Assembly: GCA_002707185.1 (NCBI GenBank)
Contig: PAMF01000009.1
Location: forward strand, 11,420 to 19,731
Length of the DNA stretch: 8,312 nucleotides
Reading direction: 5' to 3'
DNA from: Chloroflexota bacterium
GTDB taxonomy: Bacteria; Chloroflexota; Dehalococcoidia; UBA3495
A model generated the notes under the pieces. The model was given only the letters and a program-made list of their open reading frames with translations, ran no database searches and was not told the DNA's origin. Positions 1 through 5,792 of this stretch are shown here, in pieces. The first letter of the stretch is position 1. Each line of letters starts with the position of its first letter. The position numbers were made by a program, and so were the translations under genes.

Positions 1-7
1 ATAGCTA

Positions 8-462
8 GATCCAACAGGCCTATAAGCCGGGTTCTGTACCCAGTCCAACAAAGAAAATCTAGGCTGGAGGGTGGTGACCATCTATCTAGCCATCAAGATA
101 TCGCTTGATATCCTGGCACCAATGCGCGATGTTACCATCATGATCTAGCAGCCAACCCGGGGACGAGTAGGACTCTCATGATCCCCCTATTCGGCCTTGC
201 TCCAAGTGGGGTTTAGCCATCGCTACGTTGCCGTAGTCGACCGGACGCTCTTACCATCCGATTTCAACCTTACCTCGGTCAACTAGACCATTAGATTCTT
301 GTAAAAGAATCAGAGGCGGTATGTTTCTGTGCCACTATCCGTATTTTGGAATCTTTGGAGAATTCCAAAACCCTGGGCGTTACCCAGCACTTTGTCCATC
401 GGAGCCCGGACTTTCCTCCCCTCCTCATAAGAGAAGCGGCGGCCACCCGGCCTGTTGGATCC
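8..462 (-). ncRNA. rnpB: RNase P RNA, bacterial type A
   Basis: This is the catalytic RNA of ribonuclease P, which removes 5' leaders from pre-tRNAs. On the minus strand the 5' conserved block GGAGGAAAGTCCGGGCTCC lies at 401-419. It is followed by GCTGGGTAACGCCCAG (P7-P9 region), GGCACAGAAACATACCGCC, GGTAAGAGCGTCCGG, and the CR-IV-like AAACCCCACTTGGAGCAAGG. The 3' block ACAGAACCCGGCTTA is at 23-37. The last and first blocks form the P4 core. The GGU that binds the tRNA CCA end in L15 is probably at 155-157. The ends are set by helix P1: GATCCAACAGGCC (449-461) pairs perfectly over 13 bp with GGCCTGTTGGATC (8-20). The length of about 455 nt is at the upper end for type A. The gene is complete except possibly for its terminator, which would lie beyond position 8. 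Identification is from recalled conserved blocks and is very secure; the exact ends are good to a few bases. Confidence 0.97.
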
Positions 463-469
463 AAAGGAA

Positions 470-498
470 ACTCTAGCATGGGCATTATTACTGGTCAA
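470..498 (-). promoter_or_regulatory. sigma70-type promoter of rnpB
   Basis: On the minus strand, a -35 box TTGACC (493-498) and a -10 box TAGAGT (470-475) are separated by 17 bp. The predicted start of transcription, about 462, coincides with the 5' strand of RNase P helix P1. It lies in the 85-bp gap after the zinc-ribbon gene, so rnpB probably has its own promoter and may also receive read-through from upstream. Confidence 0.75.
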
Positions 499-546
499 CG
501 AGTTTTCAAAGGGCAATTCAATGGAATATACTTGAAATTGATCCGA

Positions 547-1248
547 TCAACCAGTCCAAAGCATTCTGCCACAACTGTTACAAAGGACAGTCTGTCGACC
601 CGTTCGGACCTTCTGCAAATGTTGGGTTGGCAACGACATACGGCATCCCTGGCAGAGGCCTCTCTCGACCTTAGCCACCGCAGTACCCCCCTTCTTTTTA
701 CGCAAGAGGTCGTATTTTTGCAATTCTACTTGATCCACATTGGAAGCCAATTCGGTTCTCTGGGCTAAAATTTTCGACTCTTCTGAACTTAAACGGTTCA
801 CTATCTCACTAAGTTCTGCATGTCTAGTCTCCCAAGCCACCCTCTGAACCTCTAACCCAGTTTCCAATTCCGTTATACGGGCGCGGAAGGAATCTGCAGC
901 TACAGTAAGCTCCAGCATACGCATTTCCATGTCATCCAACTGTTTCCTAGCATGACCTGCTTCTTGTTCAATACTTTCTAATTCCCTTTCTGTATTGATG
1001 TCACCGCTGTAGATTTTTTCTTCCAAGACAGGGACTCTTTCTTTAAGGGTCTCGGACTCCTGACGGAATGTTTGATGTGAGCTCTGTGTCTCTGCCAGTT
1101 TGTCTTTCTCGGACTCTAAGTCAGATTCCATCTTTGCCAGAGCTAGACGAGCATTCAGTTCCTGTTCGGCACCCGATTTCTCTGTTTGTATCTTATCCAG
1201 TACTAAGTCTAATTCTTGTAATGAAAACAATTGTCTAATGGAGGTCAT
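547..1248 (-). CDS. coiled-coil protein with C-terminal C4 zinc ribbon
   Basis: About 233 residues with two parts. An N-terminal helical region rich in Glu, Lys, Leu and Gln covers most of the chain and is very likely a long antiparallel coiled coil. A C-terminal zinc ribbon follows, with paired cysteines CQGC and CNSC, 20 residues apart. This is the CT398/HP0958-like architecture (COG1579). Members of that family are thought to act as nucleic-acid or protein adaptors (HP0958 affects flagellar mRNA and sigma54 in Helicobacter), but the role of most members is unknown. I chose ATG at 1248, which gives MTSIRQLFSLQELDL and has GGGA about seven bases before it. An in-frame GTG at 1260 would add four residues and has no ribosome-binding site. 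There is a near-consensus promoter just upstream, and rnpB follows on the same strand. No signal peptide or membrane segment is seen. The family assignment is good; the function is not known. Confidence 0.88.
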   Translation of the reverse strand: MTSIRQLFSLQELDLVLDKIQTEKSGAEQELNARLALAKMESDLESEKDKLAETQSSHQTFRQESETLKERVPVLEEKIYSGDINTERELESIEQEAGHARKQLDDMEMRMLELTVAADSFRARITELETGLEVQRVAWETRHAELSEIVNRLSSEESKILAQRTELASNVDQVELQKYDLLRKKKGGTAVAKVERGLCQGCRMSLPTQHLQKVRTGRQTVLCNSCGRMLWTG

Positions 1249-1280
1249 GTAATTTCCCACATATTTAATTCGTATTTCTG

Positions 1281-1309
1281 ATTCTAGAAAGCCTCCTTCG
1301 TATTGTCAA
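1281..1309 (-). promoter_or_regulatory. strong sigma70-type promoter for the zinc-ribbon gene
   Basis: On the minus strand, TTGACA (1304-1309), a perfect -35 box, and TAGAAT (1281-1286) are separated by 17 bp. The predicted transcription start is near 1274, giving a leader of about 26 nt to the ATG at 1248. Transcription would run toward rnpB. Confidence 0.8.
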
Positions 1310-1326
1310 CCGAAAATCGCCCTGAT

Positions 1327-1355
1327 TTGGTAACCACTCGAAGGTTCCTTAAAAG
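1327..1355 (+). promoter_or_regulatory. possible promoter for sbcD
   Basis: TTGGTA (1327-1332), 17 bp, then TAAAAG (1350-1355) is the best -35/-10 pair I can find on the plus strand of the 1249-1430 gap, but both boxes are imperfect. A small palindrome, ATATT-GT-AATAT, follows at 1363-1374. The gap is shared by two divergent genes; nothing else in it is convincing. Confidence 0.35.
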
Positions 1356-1430
1356 ATCCAAAATATTGTAATATCATGCTCGGAGTGGTAGCACCCCCAT
1401 AAAAAAAGCTGTTGCTAAGGAAGGCCTAAA

Positions 1431-2666
1431 GTGCGTGTCCTTCACTTTTCCGACTTACATATTGGTGTTGAAAACTACGGTCGTCCAGATCCAGAGACAG
1501 GCCTATCGACCAGGCTTGGCGATTTTCTGGATTCACTCGACGAGGTGGTTGACTGCGCAATTAATGAAAATGTTGATCTCGTGCTGCTAGCTGGAGATGC
1601 TTATAAAGGTCGGGATCCCTCCCAAACCCATCAACGAGAATTCGCCAAAAGATTATCTACTCTATCTAACGCGGGGGTCCCAACTTTTATATTAGTTGGC
1701 AATCACGACCTGCCGAATGCAGTTAGCCGAGCAACCGCGGTCGAGATCTTTCGTACCCTCCAAGTACCCAATTTATATATTGGTGACACGCTGCAGAACT
1801 ACTTAGTTCCGACTCCCAGTGGACCACTTCAGATCTTGGCTGTCCCCTGGCCACGAAGAGGCGGATTATTGAGCAGGGATGACTCTAGAGGGTTAACAAT
1901 CGAGGAAATTCGTCAGGAACTGGAAAATCGCCTTACCATAGCTATCCACGATCGGTTATCGCAGTTGAACCCGGATATTCCTGCTATTTTGACCGGCCAC
2001 CTCACCGTCAATGGCGCCACGGTGGGAACAGAACGATCAATGATGCTTGGGCAAGATCACATTCTATTGGCAAGCACTTTACATCAACCGCAACTCGAAT
2101 ATGTAGCCTTGGGCCACATTCACAAACACCAAATCCTGAGAGACGAACCTCCCATGATAGTCTATTCAGGCAGCCTCCAACGGGTAGACTTTACAGAAGA
2201 GCAGGACGAGAAAGGCTTCTGTTTAGTAGACCTGGACCCAAATGCCCCTAGAGGGAACAGATTAGTAAATTTCGAATTTAGGAAAATTAGCGCGAGACCT
2301 TTTGTAACTATCAACATCAATATTAAAGCGGAAGATCCGGATCCTACCAACACAGCGGTGATCGAAATCGGTAAGAAGGATATTAATGGGGCCATTGTGA
2401 GAATGAGGATTTCGATTCCATCCGAGTTGGAATCACACTTGAGAGAATCGGAAATTCGTGTAGCTCTAGATCAAGCACATTACATAGCCGCAATAAACAA
2501 AGACACGGAAGACACTCGGAGAATTCGGATAGACAACGCATCTGCAGAAGGGTTGCAACCGAGCCAGGCACTACGGTTATACGTCCAAGGCAAAGATTTC
2601 ACAGATGCGCGCCAAGAGAAGCTAATCAACTACGGTGATGCCCTAATCAATACTGAAGAAGCATAA
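1431..2666 (+). CDS. sbcD: SbcD/Mre11-type DNA double-strand break repair nuclease
   Basis: 411 residues, the usual length for SbcD, the Mn-dependent nuclease subunit of SbcCD (Mre11-Rad50), which opens hairpins and trims protein-blocked DNA ends. The calcineurin-like phosphoesterase motifs are all present and in order: FSDLH (D8, H10), AGD (D56), VGNHD (N91, H92, D93), TGH (H190) and GHIHKHQ (229-234 region, with two metal-ligand histidines). YSGSLQRVDFTEE near 245-257 is the typical end of the nuclease domain. The last 130 or so residues form the capping/dimer region, which is less conserved. The start is a GTG preceded by AAGGAAGG at a suitable distance, and it gives the normal MRVLHFSDLH beginning. 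sbcC, which usually follows directly, is absent: the next gene is a pantothenate-type operon 249 bp away. The partner ATPase must be encoded elsewhere or be lacking. The protein should be cytoplasmic. Confidence 0.93.
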   Translation: MRVLHFSDLHIGVENYGRPDPETGLSTRLGDFLDSLDEVVDCAINENVDLVLLAGDAYKGRDPSQTHQREFAKRLSTLSNAGVPTFILVGNHDLPNAVSRATAVEIFRTLQVPNLYIGDTLQNYLVPTPSGPLQILAVPWPRRGGLLSRDDSRGLTIEEIRQELENRLTIAIHDRLSQLNPDIPAILTGHLTVNGATVGTERSMMLGQDHILLASTLHQPQLEYVALGHIHKHQILRDEPPMIVYSGSLQRVDFTEEQDEKGFCLVDLDPNAPRGNRLVNFEFRKISARPFVTININIKAEDPDPTNTAVIEIGKKDINGAIVRMRISIPSELESHLRESEIRVALDQAHYIAAINKDTEDTRRIRIDNASAEGLQPSQALRLYVQGKDFTDARQEKLINYGDALINTEEA

Positions 2667-2706
2667 CCCTAATATTTTGGGAATATCCGATTTATTTATC
2701 TAAACC

Positions 2707-2736
2707 TTGACATTAATTTTAAAATAACCATAAAAT
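2707..2736 (+). promoter_or_regulatory. sigma70-type promoter of the P1 peptidase-panB operon
   Basis: A perfect -35 box TTGACA (2707-2712) and TAAAAT (2731-2736) are separated by 18 very AT-rich bases. Transcription should begin near 2743, leaving an untranslated leader of about 170 nt before the ATG at 2916. That is unusually long here and suggests control at the RNA level. Confidence 0.7.
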
Positions 2737-2771
2737 TGTGTTGCCACCCACCAGTATAGGGGGTGAGTTTA

Positions 2772-2813
2772 ATGCCTTCCCTCTGCTGCATGCAGCGGGC
2801 CGCTGGGATCTAA
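2772..2813 (+). CDS. possible 13-residue leader ORF
   Basis: ATG at 2772 opens a 13-codon frame, MPSLCCMQRAAGI, that ends with TAA at 2811-2813. It is preceded by AGGGGGTGA (2758-2766), an excellent match to a Shine-Dalgarno sequence five bases from the ATG. It lies about 30 nt after the predicted transcription start and contains two adjacent Cys codons. Its 3' half overlaps the stem-loop proposed as a pan motif, and its stop codon falls in the loop, so translation and RNA folding would compete. The purine-rich stretch could instead be part of RNA structure, because it also pairs with CACCC at 2745-2749. So short a frame can easily occur by chance. Confidence 0.25.
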   Translation: MPSLCCMQRAAGI

Positions 2814-2829
2814 GATGACCGAGACGGCC
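2797..2829 (+). ncRNA. structured leader element, candidate pan-motif RNA
   Basis: GGCCG (2798-2802) pairs with CGGCC (2825-2829). Inside, CT (2803-2804) pairs with AG (2822-2823), leaving A2824 as a single bulged adenosine on the 3' side. Further in, GG (2806-2807) pairs with CC (2819-2820) and ATC (2808-2810) with GAT (2814-2816) around a TAA loop, leaving G2817 and A2818 unpaired. Established knowledge: the pan motif is a small stem with two conserved bulged adenosines, found upstream of pantothenate genes in Chloroflexi, Firmicutes and deltaproteobacteria, usually in tandem copies. Position before a panB operon and the bulged A residues fit. I do not remember the consensus sequence well enough to confirm it, and I see no second copy. 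It could be another structured leader or a chance fold. Confidence 0.45.
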
Positions 2830-2859
2830 AACGCCAAATGCCTTTTTACCATTTTTGAA

Positions 2860-2902
2860 ACACCAGGGCCCTTCCATTTTAGTGTGGTGTACTTTCCACA
2901 CC
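2860..2902 (+). promoter_or_regulatory. mutually exclusive hairpins before the P1 peptidase start
   Basis: ACACCA (2860-2865) can pair with TGGTGT (2885-2890). Alternatively GTGTGG (2882-2887) can pair with CCACAC (2896-2901), a 6-bp stem with an 8-nt loop. The two share bases 2885-2887 and cannot coexist. The second ends 14 bases before the ATG, next to the weak ribosome-binding site GGATAA. There is no T-tract, so if this is a switch it would act on translation rather than termination. Confidence 0.3.
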
Positions 2903-2915
2903 GGATAATAGTGCT

Positions 2916-3881
2916 ATGAATTCCACAATTACTGCTGTTCCAGGTATAACAGCCGGCCATTTTACCAACTTAATGGATGGGACTGGTTGTACAGTTGTTA
3001 TAGCGGAAGACGGAGCAATTGGTGGGGTAGATGTACGAGGTGGATCTCCAGGTACTCGAGAAACAGATCTATTACGTCCCTTACACAGGGTTGAACATGT
3101 CCATGCCATATCGCTGAGCGGCGGGAGCGCGTTCGGTCTTGAAGCCGCGTCTGGAGTAATGAGGCATCTAGCTGAAAAGGGAGTAGGGTTACATGTAGCA
3201 GGAGCGATAATCCCGATAGTCGCATCAGCCATTTTGTTTGATCTCGGCATGTTAAATCCCAGTGCATTCCCCAGTGTTGAAGATGGTCGCGCCGCATGCA
3301 TGGGAGCGAGCCTCGACCCGCTACCCCAGGGTACAGTGGGCGCGGGTACGGGTGCTACTGTTGGCAAAGTTTTGGGAATCGACCGGGCAGTTAAATCTGG
3401 TATCGGTTCCTCATGTATACAACTCCCTAGTGGCCCGAAAGTAGCGGCATTGGTAGCAGTGAACGCAATTGGTGGGATAGTGGATTACCAGAACGCTGCA
3501 ATATTGGCCGGTCCCAGAACTTCTGACACCAACGATTACCATGATTCGGTGAATCTACTCCTCGATGAACGTTTGTCGGAATTAACACCTCCCCTTAGCA
3601 ATACAACGATTGGAATTGTAGCTACCGACGCTACGATCACTAAAGACGAATCCAATTTTATAGCACAAGTAAGTCATGATGGGCTTGCGATGACTATTCG
3701 ACCCTGTCACACAATCCGAGACGGTGACACCATGTTTAGTATGGCCACCTGCCGTCAAACAAAAACTGCCGACCTAACAACACTATGCGCCGCTGCCGTA
3801 GAGGCAACAGCACAAGCCGTCATTAATGCAGTTAAATTTGCAACCTCATTGGGCGGTATCCCTTCCATAGGAGATATTTAA
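2916..3881 (+). CDS. P1-family self-cleaving peptidase (DmpA/NylC-like)
   Basis: 321 residues of the P1 family of N-terminal nucleophile hydrolases, which includes the L-aminopeptidase/D-esterase DmpA, the beta-aminopeptidases BapA and the nylon oligomer hydrolase NylC. Visible hallmarks are VPGITAGH at the start, VDVRGGSPGTRETD (38-51), ISLSGGSAFGLEAA (65-78), GTVGAGTGATVGK (139-151), VNAIGG (182-187), SNTTIGIVATDAT (228-240) and IRPCHTIRDGDTMFSMAT (261-278). By analogy with NylC, the chain should cut itself between Asn229 and Thr230, making subunits of about 229 and 92 residues with Thr230 as catalytic nucleophile. BapA and DmpA use Ser instead. There is no signal peptide, so it is probably cytoplasmic. 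The ATG at 2916 has only a weak ribosome-binding site (GGATAA); no better start exists before the conserved region. It is the first gene of a tight unit with the DUF2520 gene and panB. Family members release N-terminal beta-amino acids including beta-alanine, so supply of beta-alanine for pantothenate is an attractive but unproven role. Confidence 0.9.
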   Translation: MNSTITAVPGITAGHFTNLMDGTGCTVVIAEDGAIGGVDVRGGSPGTRETDLLRPLHRVEHVHAISLSGGSAFGLEAASGVMRHLAEKGVGLHVAGAIIPIVASAILFDLGMLNPSAFPSVEDGRAACMGASLDPLPQGTVGAGTGATVGKVLGIDRAVKSGIGSSCIQLPSGPKVAALVAVNAIGGIVDYQNAAILAGPRTSDTNDYHDSVNLLLDERLSELTPPLSNTTIGIVATDATITKDESNFIAQVSHDGLAMTIRPCHTIRDGDTMFSMATCRQTKTADLTTLCAAAVEATAQAVINAVKFATSLGGIPSIGDI

Positions 3882-3883
3882 CT

Positions 3884-4789
3884 TTGCTGTCTAAGGATCT
3901 GGAAATTGGATTCATTGGGATTGGCAAAATGGGTAAAACTTTAGCCGTAGCTCTCGCCACTCACGGCTATAGGGTCACCGCATGTTATACCCGAAGTTCT
4001 ACGGCAACGTCCGAGTTAAAGCAGCTTCTTCCTAGGTGCGTCATTACTAGCACATCACAGGAAGTTGTAGACCAGACGAATCTAGTGTTTATCACAATCC
4101 CCGATGACTTGATCCAGAACTACGTACAGGATCTGGTGGTAAATGAAAACCAGGGGATTGTACATTGCTCTGGCTCCCTCCCAAGATCGATTTTAAATAA
4201 CGCCAATTCTAAGACACGATTCACCGGTATGTTTCACCCCTATCAAACATTAGCCGGAATAGATAGCTCGGCTGCAGCCGTCGGAAGATTATCAGGAATA
4301 ACGTTTGCTATCGATGCGGAAGGTTGGCTCCTAGACCAACTGATCTCCTTCGGTGAGGCACTGGATAGTAGAACAATTCATGTGCCTGCCTCAGATCTAG
4401 GTATATACCATTCATCAGCAGTCCTTGTCTGTGGCTTTTTAGCAACATTACTTCATTGTGCCATAAGCCTATGGGAGGAAATGGGACACAACAAAGATGA
4501 CGCCATGAAAGCAATTCTCCCTCTCGCTACATCCACCTTAAGCAATATCGGAAATTTAGGGGTCTTACCAAGCATGACTGGACCAATTTACCGAGGAGAT
4601 ATAGCAACTATTGAAAACCATATATCTTCGCTGATATCACGAACGCCTCAAATTGTGGATGTATATACCTCACTGTTTCAAGCATCACTCCCAATTGCGC
4701 AGCAACTCGGAGCCGATAGTTCCACCATATCCGCCTTTGAAACGCTGATTAAAGATACTCTTGAGAGGAAGTTGAAATGCGCCGGATAA
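3884..4789 (+). CDS. Rossmann-like/DUF2520 protein, putative ketopantoate reductase
   Basis: 301 residues. An N-terminal NAD(P)-binding Rossmann fold has GIGKMG (12-17) after the first strand, then FITIPDD (69-75) and CSGSLP (95-100). FHPYQTLAG (117-125) matches the FHPLQT signature of this family. The C-terminal helical DUF2520 domain has RTIHVPASDLGIYHSSAVL (163-181), ILPLATSTLSNI and MTGPIYRGD (231-239). The architecture resembles ketopantoate reductase and 6-phosphogluconate dehydrogenase. DUF2520 genes often sit beside panB, panC or panD in other bacteria, and the reaction following PanB needs a reductase, so pantoate formation is the likely role. This is inference, not shown for the family as far as I know. 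The start is a TTG with TAGGAG (3868-3873) ten bases before it; the first in-frame ATG is M16, inside the nucleotide-binding loop, and is therefore too late. The gene begins two bases after the peptidase stop and overlaps panB by 13 bp, so translation is probably coupled. Confidence 0.85.
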   Translation: MLSKDLEIGFIGIGKMGKTLAVALATHGYRVTACYTRSSTATSELKQLLPRCVITSTSQEVVDQTNLVFITIPDDLIQNYVQDLVVNENQGIVHCSGSLPRSILNNANSKTRFTGMFHPYQTLAGIDSSAAAVGRLSGITFAIDAEGWLLDQLISFGEALDSRTIHVPASDLGIYHSSAVLVCGFLATLLHCAISLWEEMGHNKDDAMKAILPLATSTLSNIGNLGVLPSMTGPIYRGDIATIENHISSLISRTPQIVDVYTSLFQASLPIAQQLGADSSTISAFETLIKDTLERKLKCAG

Positions 4790-5616
4790 CTATTAAGGAT
4801 ATTGCCAAGATGAAGTCGGAAGGGGAAAAAATTCCGATGATCACAGCTTATGATTACACCACTGCTTCCTTAGCCGAATCTGCAGAAATACCCATCATCC
4901 TGGTGGGTGATAGCCTTGGTATGGTGGTAATGGGGTACGATTCGACTATACCAGTGACTTTAGAGGATATGATTCATCACACCAAAATGGTATCACGCGC
5001 CAGTAAATGGTCATTCGTAGTCGCGGATCTTCCCTTTATGACATACCAGATAAATAAAGACCAAGCGATGGCGAACGCTGCCAGATTGGTACAAGAAGGC
5101 GGCGCACAGGGTGTGAAATTGGAAGGCGGCAGGGACATATCCCCTTCCGTTAAGAAGTTAGTCCGGAACGGAATCCCCGTTATGGGCCACCTCGGGTTAA
5201 CTCCCCAATCTATTAATACATTCGGAGGCTACAGTATCCAGGGAAGGGCTTACGAAGATGCGGAAACTCTGTTGTTAGATTCACTCGACCTACAGGATGC
5301 CGGTGCCTTTGCAATCGTTTTAGAGTTGGTGCCAGAACAACTAGCATCATTTATTTCTGAAAAATTGTCCATACCGACCATCGGAATAGGAGCCGGACCT
5401 GACTGCGACGGTCAAGTCCAAGTCGTTAATGATCTTCTGGGCCTTGATAAAAACTTTGTACCCAGACATGCCAAACAATACACCACCCTATCTACAATAA
5501 TCGAAGAAGCCTTCATTTCATATTCTACCGAAGTGAAACACAAAACTTTTCCAACTGCTCAACACAGCGCTACAATGGATGATAGAATCTTGGACCGGTT
5601 AAGGTCCAAATACTGA
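4777..5616 (+). CDS. panB: 3-methyl-2-oxobutanoate hydroxymethyltransferase
   Basis: 279 residues, slightly longer than the usual 264 or so. PanB adds a hydroxymethyl group from 5,10-methylenetetrahydrofolate to 2-oxoisovalerate, giving ketopantoate, the first committed step to pantothenate and CoA. Conserved blocks are all present: MITAYDYTTA (21-30), VGDSLGMVVMGYDSTIPVTL (43-62), VVADLPFMTYQ (81-91), KLEGG (114-118), PVMGHLGLTPQS (134-145), LELVP (182-186) and IGIGAGPDCDGQ (202-213). The Mg ligands correspond to D45, D84 and E116, and the catalytic Glu to E183. The N-terminal lead is short and typical. The ATG is preceded by GAGAGGAA inside the end of the DUF2520 gene, and the two reading frames overlap by 13 bp. 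The tail after about residue 250 is not conserved. panC does not follow. Confidence 0.97.
   Translation: MRRITIKDIAKMKSEGEKIPMITAYDYTTASLAESAEIPIILVGDSLGMVVMGYDSTIPVTLEDMIHHTKMVSRASKWSFVVADLPFMTYQINKDQAMANAARLVQEGGAQGVKLEGGRDISPSVKKLVRNGIPVMGHLGLTPQSINTFGGYSIQGRAYEDAETLLLDSLDLQDAGAFAIVLELVPEQLASFISEKLSIPTIGIGAGPDCDGQVQVVNDLLGLDKNFVPRHAKQYTTLSTIIEEAFISYSTEVKHKTFPTAQHSATMDDRILDRLRSKY
5590..5609 (+). terminator. hairpin at the 3' end of panB, possible weak terminator
   Basis: TTGGACC (5590-5596) and GGTCCAA (5603-5609) form a perfect 7-bp stem with a 6-nt loop within the last codons of panB. No T-run follows, so it is not a standard intrinsic terminator. It might mark or protect the mRNA end. 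A 7-bp inverted repeat, ACGTAAA/TTTACGT (5626-5632 and 5668-5674), lies further on and is weaker still. Confidence 0.25.
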
Positions 5617-5693
5617 TCCTTCTAAACGTAAAGCCTTGCTTCAGTTAAGATGTTATCCATACGACAATTTACGTATTAGGATATGAATTAGTA

Positions 5694-5720
5694 TTGACTG
5701 GGATTGCCTCACGGTATAAT
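5694..5720 (+). promoter_or_regulatory. sigma70-type promoter of the molybdopterin subunit gene
   Basis: TTGACT (5694-5699) and a perfect TATAAT (5715-5720) are separated by 15 bp, somewhat short; reading the -35 one base earlier as ATTGAC gives 16. Transcription should begin near 5727, leaving a leader of about 65 nt. The gene thus appears to be transcribed separately from the panB operon. Confidence 0.65.
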
Positions 5721-5778
5721 TTACTGGTGTCACAAGCTGACGTTTAGCGCTCCCACCCCAATCTGTTATGGTATTTAG

Positions 5779-5784
5779 AAGGAG
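5779..5784 (+). promoter_or_regulatory. strong Shine-Dalgarno sequence
   Basis: AAGGAG lies eight bases before the ATG at 5793, within AGAAGGAGATGA. It is the best ribosome-binding site of any annotated gene in the window and fixes the start of the 768-residue protein. Confidence 0.85.
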
Positions 5785-5792
5785 ATGACCTA

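Noticed and set aside
346..768. A 140-codon open frame on the plus strand.
   Set aside because: It runs antisense through conserved RNase P RNA and the zinc-ribbon coding region; its protein is low in recognisable content and has no ribosome-binding site.
2672..2686. Hairpin ATATT-TTGGG-AATAT after sbcD as a terminator.
   Set aside because: The stem is only five A-T pairs and no T-run follows; it is too weak to call.
2785..2796. Perfect 12-bp palindrome GCTGCATGCAGC as a protein-binding site.
   Set aside because: It lies inside the transcribed leader, within the possible leader ORF, well after the promoter; one short palindrome is not enough to call an operator.
2821..2847. Intrinsic terminator ending in TTTTT at 2843-2847.
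   Set aside because: The nearest GC-rich stem ends at 2829, 13 bases before the T-run, so the geometry does not fit.
2879..3367. A 162-codon minus-strand open frame.
   Set aside because: It lies opposite strongly conserved P1 peptidase motifs, is rich in Pro, Ala and Ser as expected for an antisense shadow, and has no promoter or ribosome-binding site.
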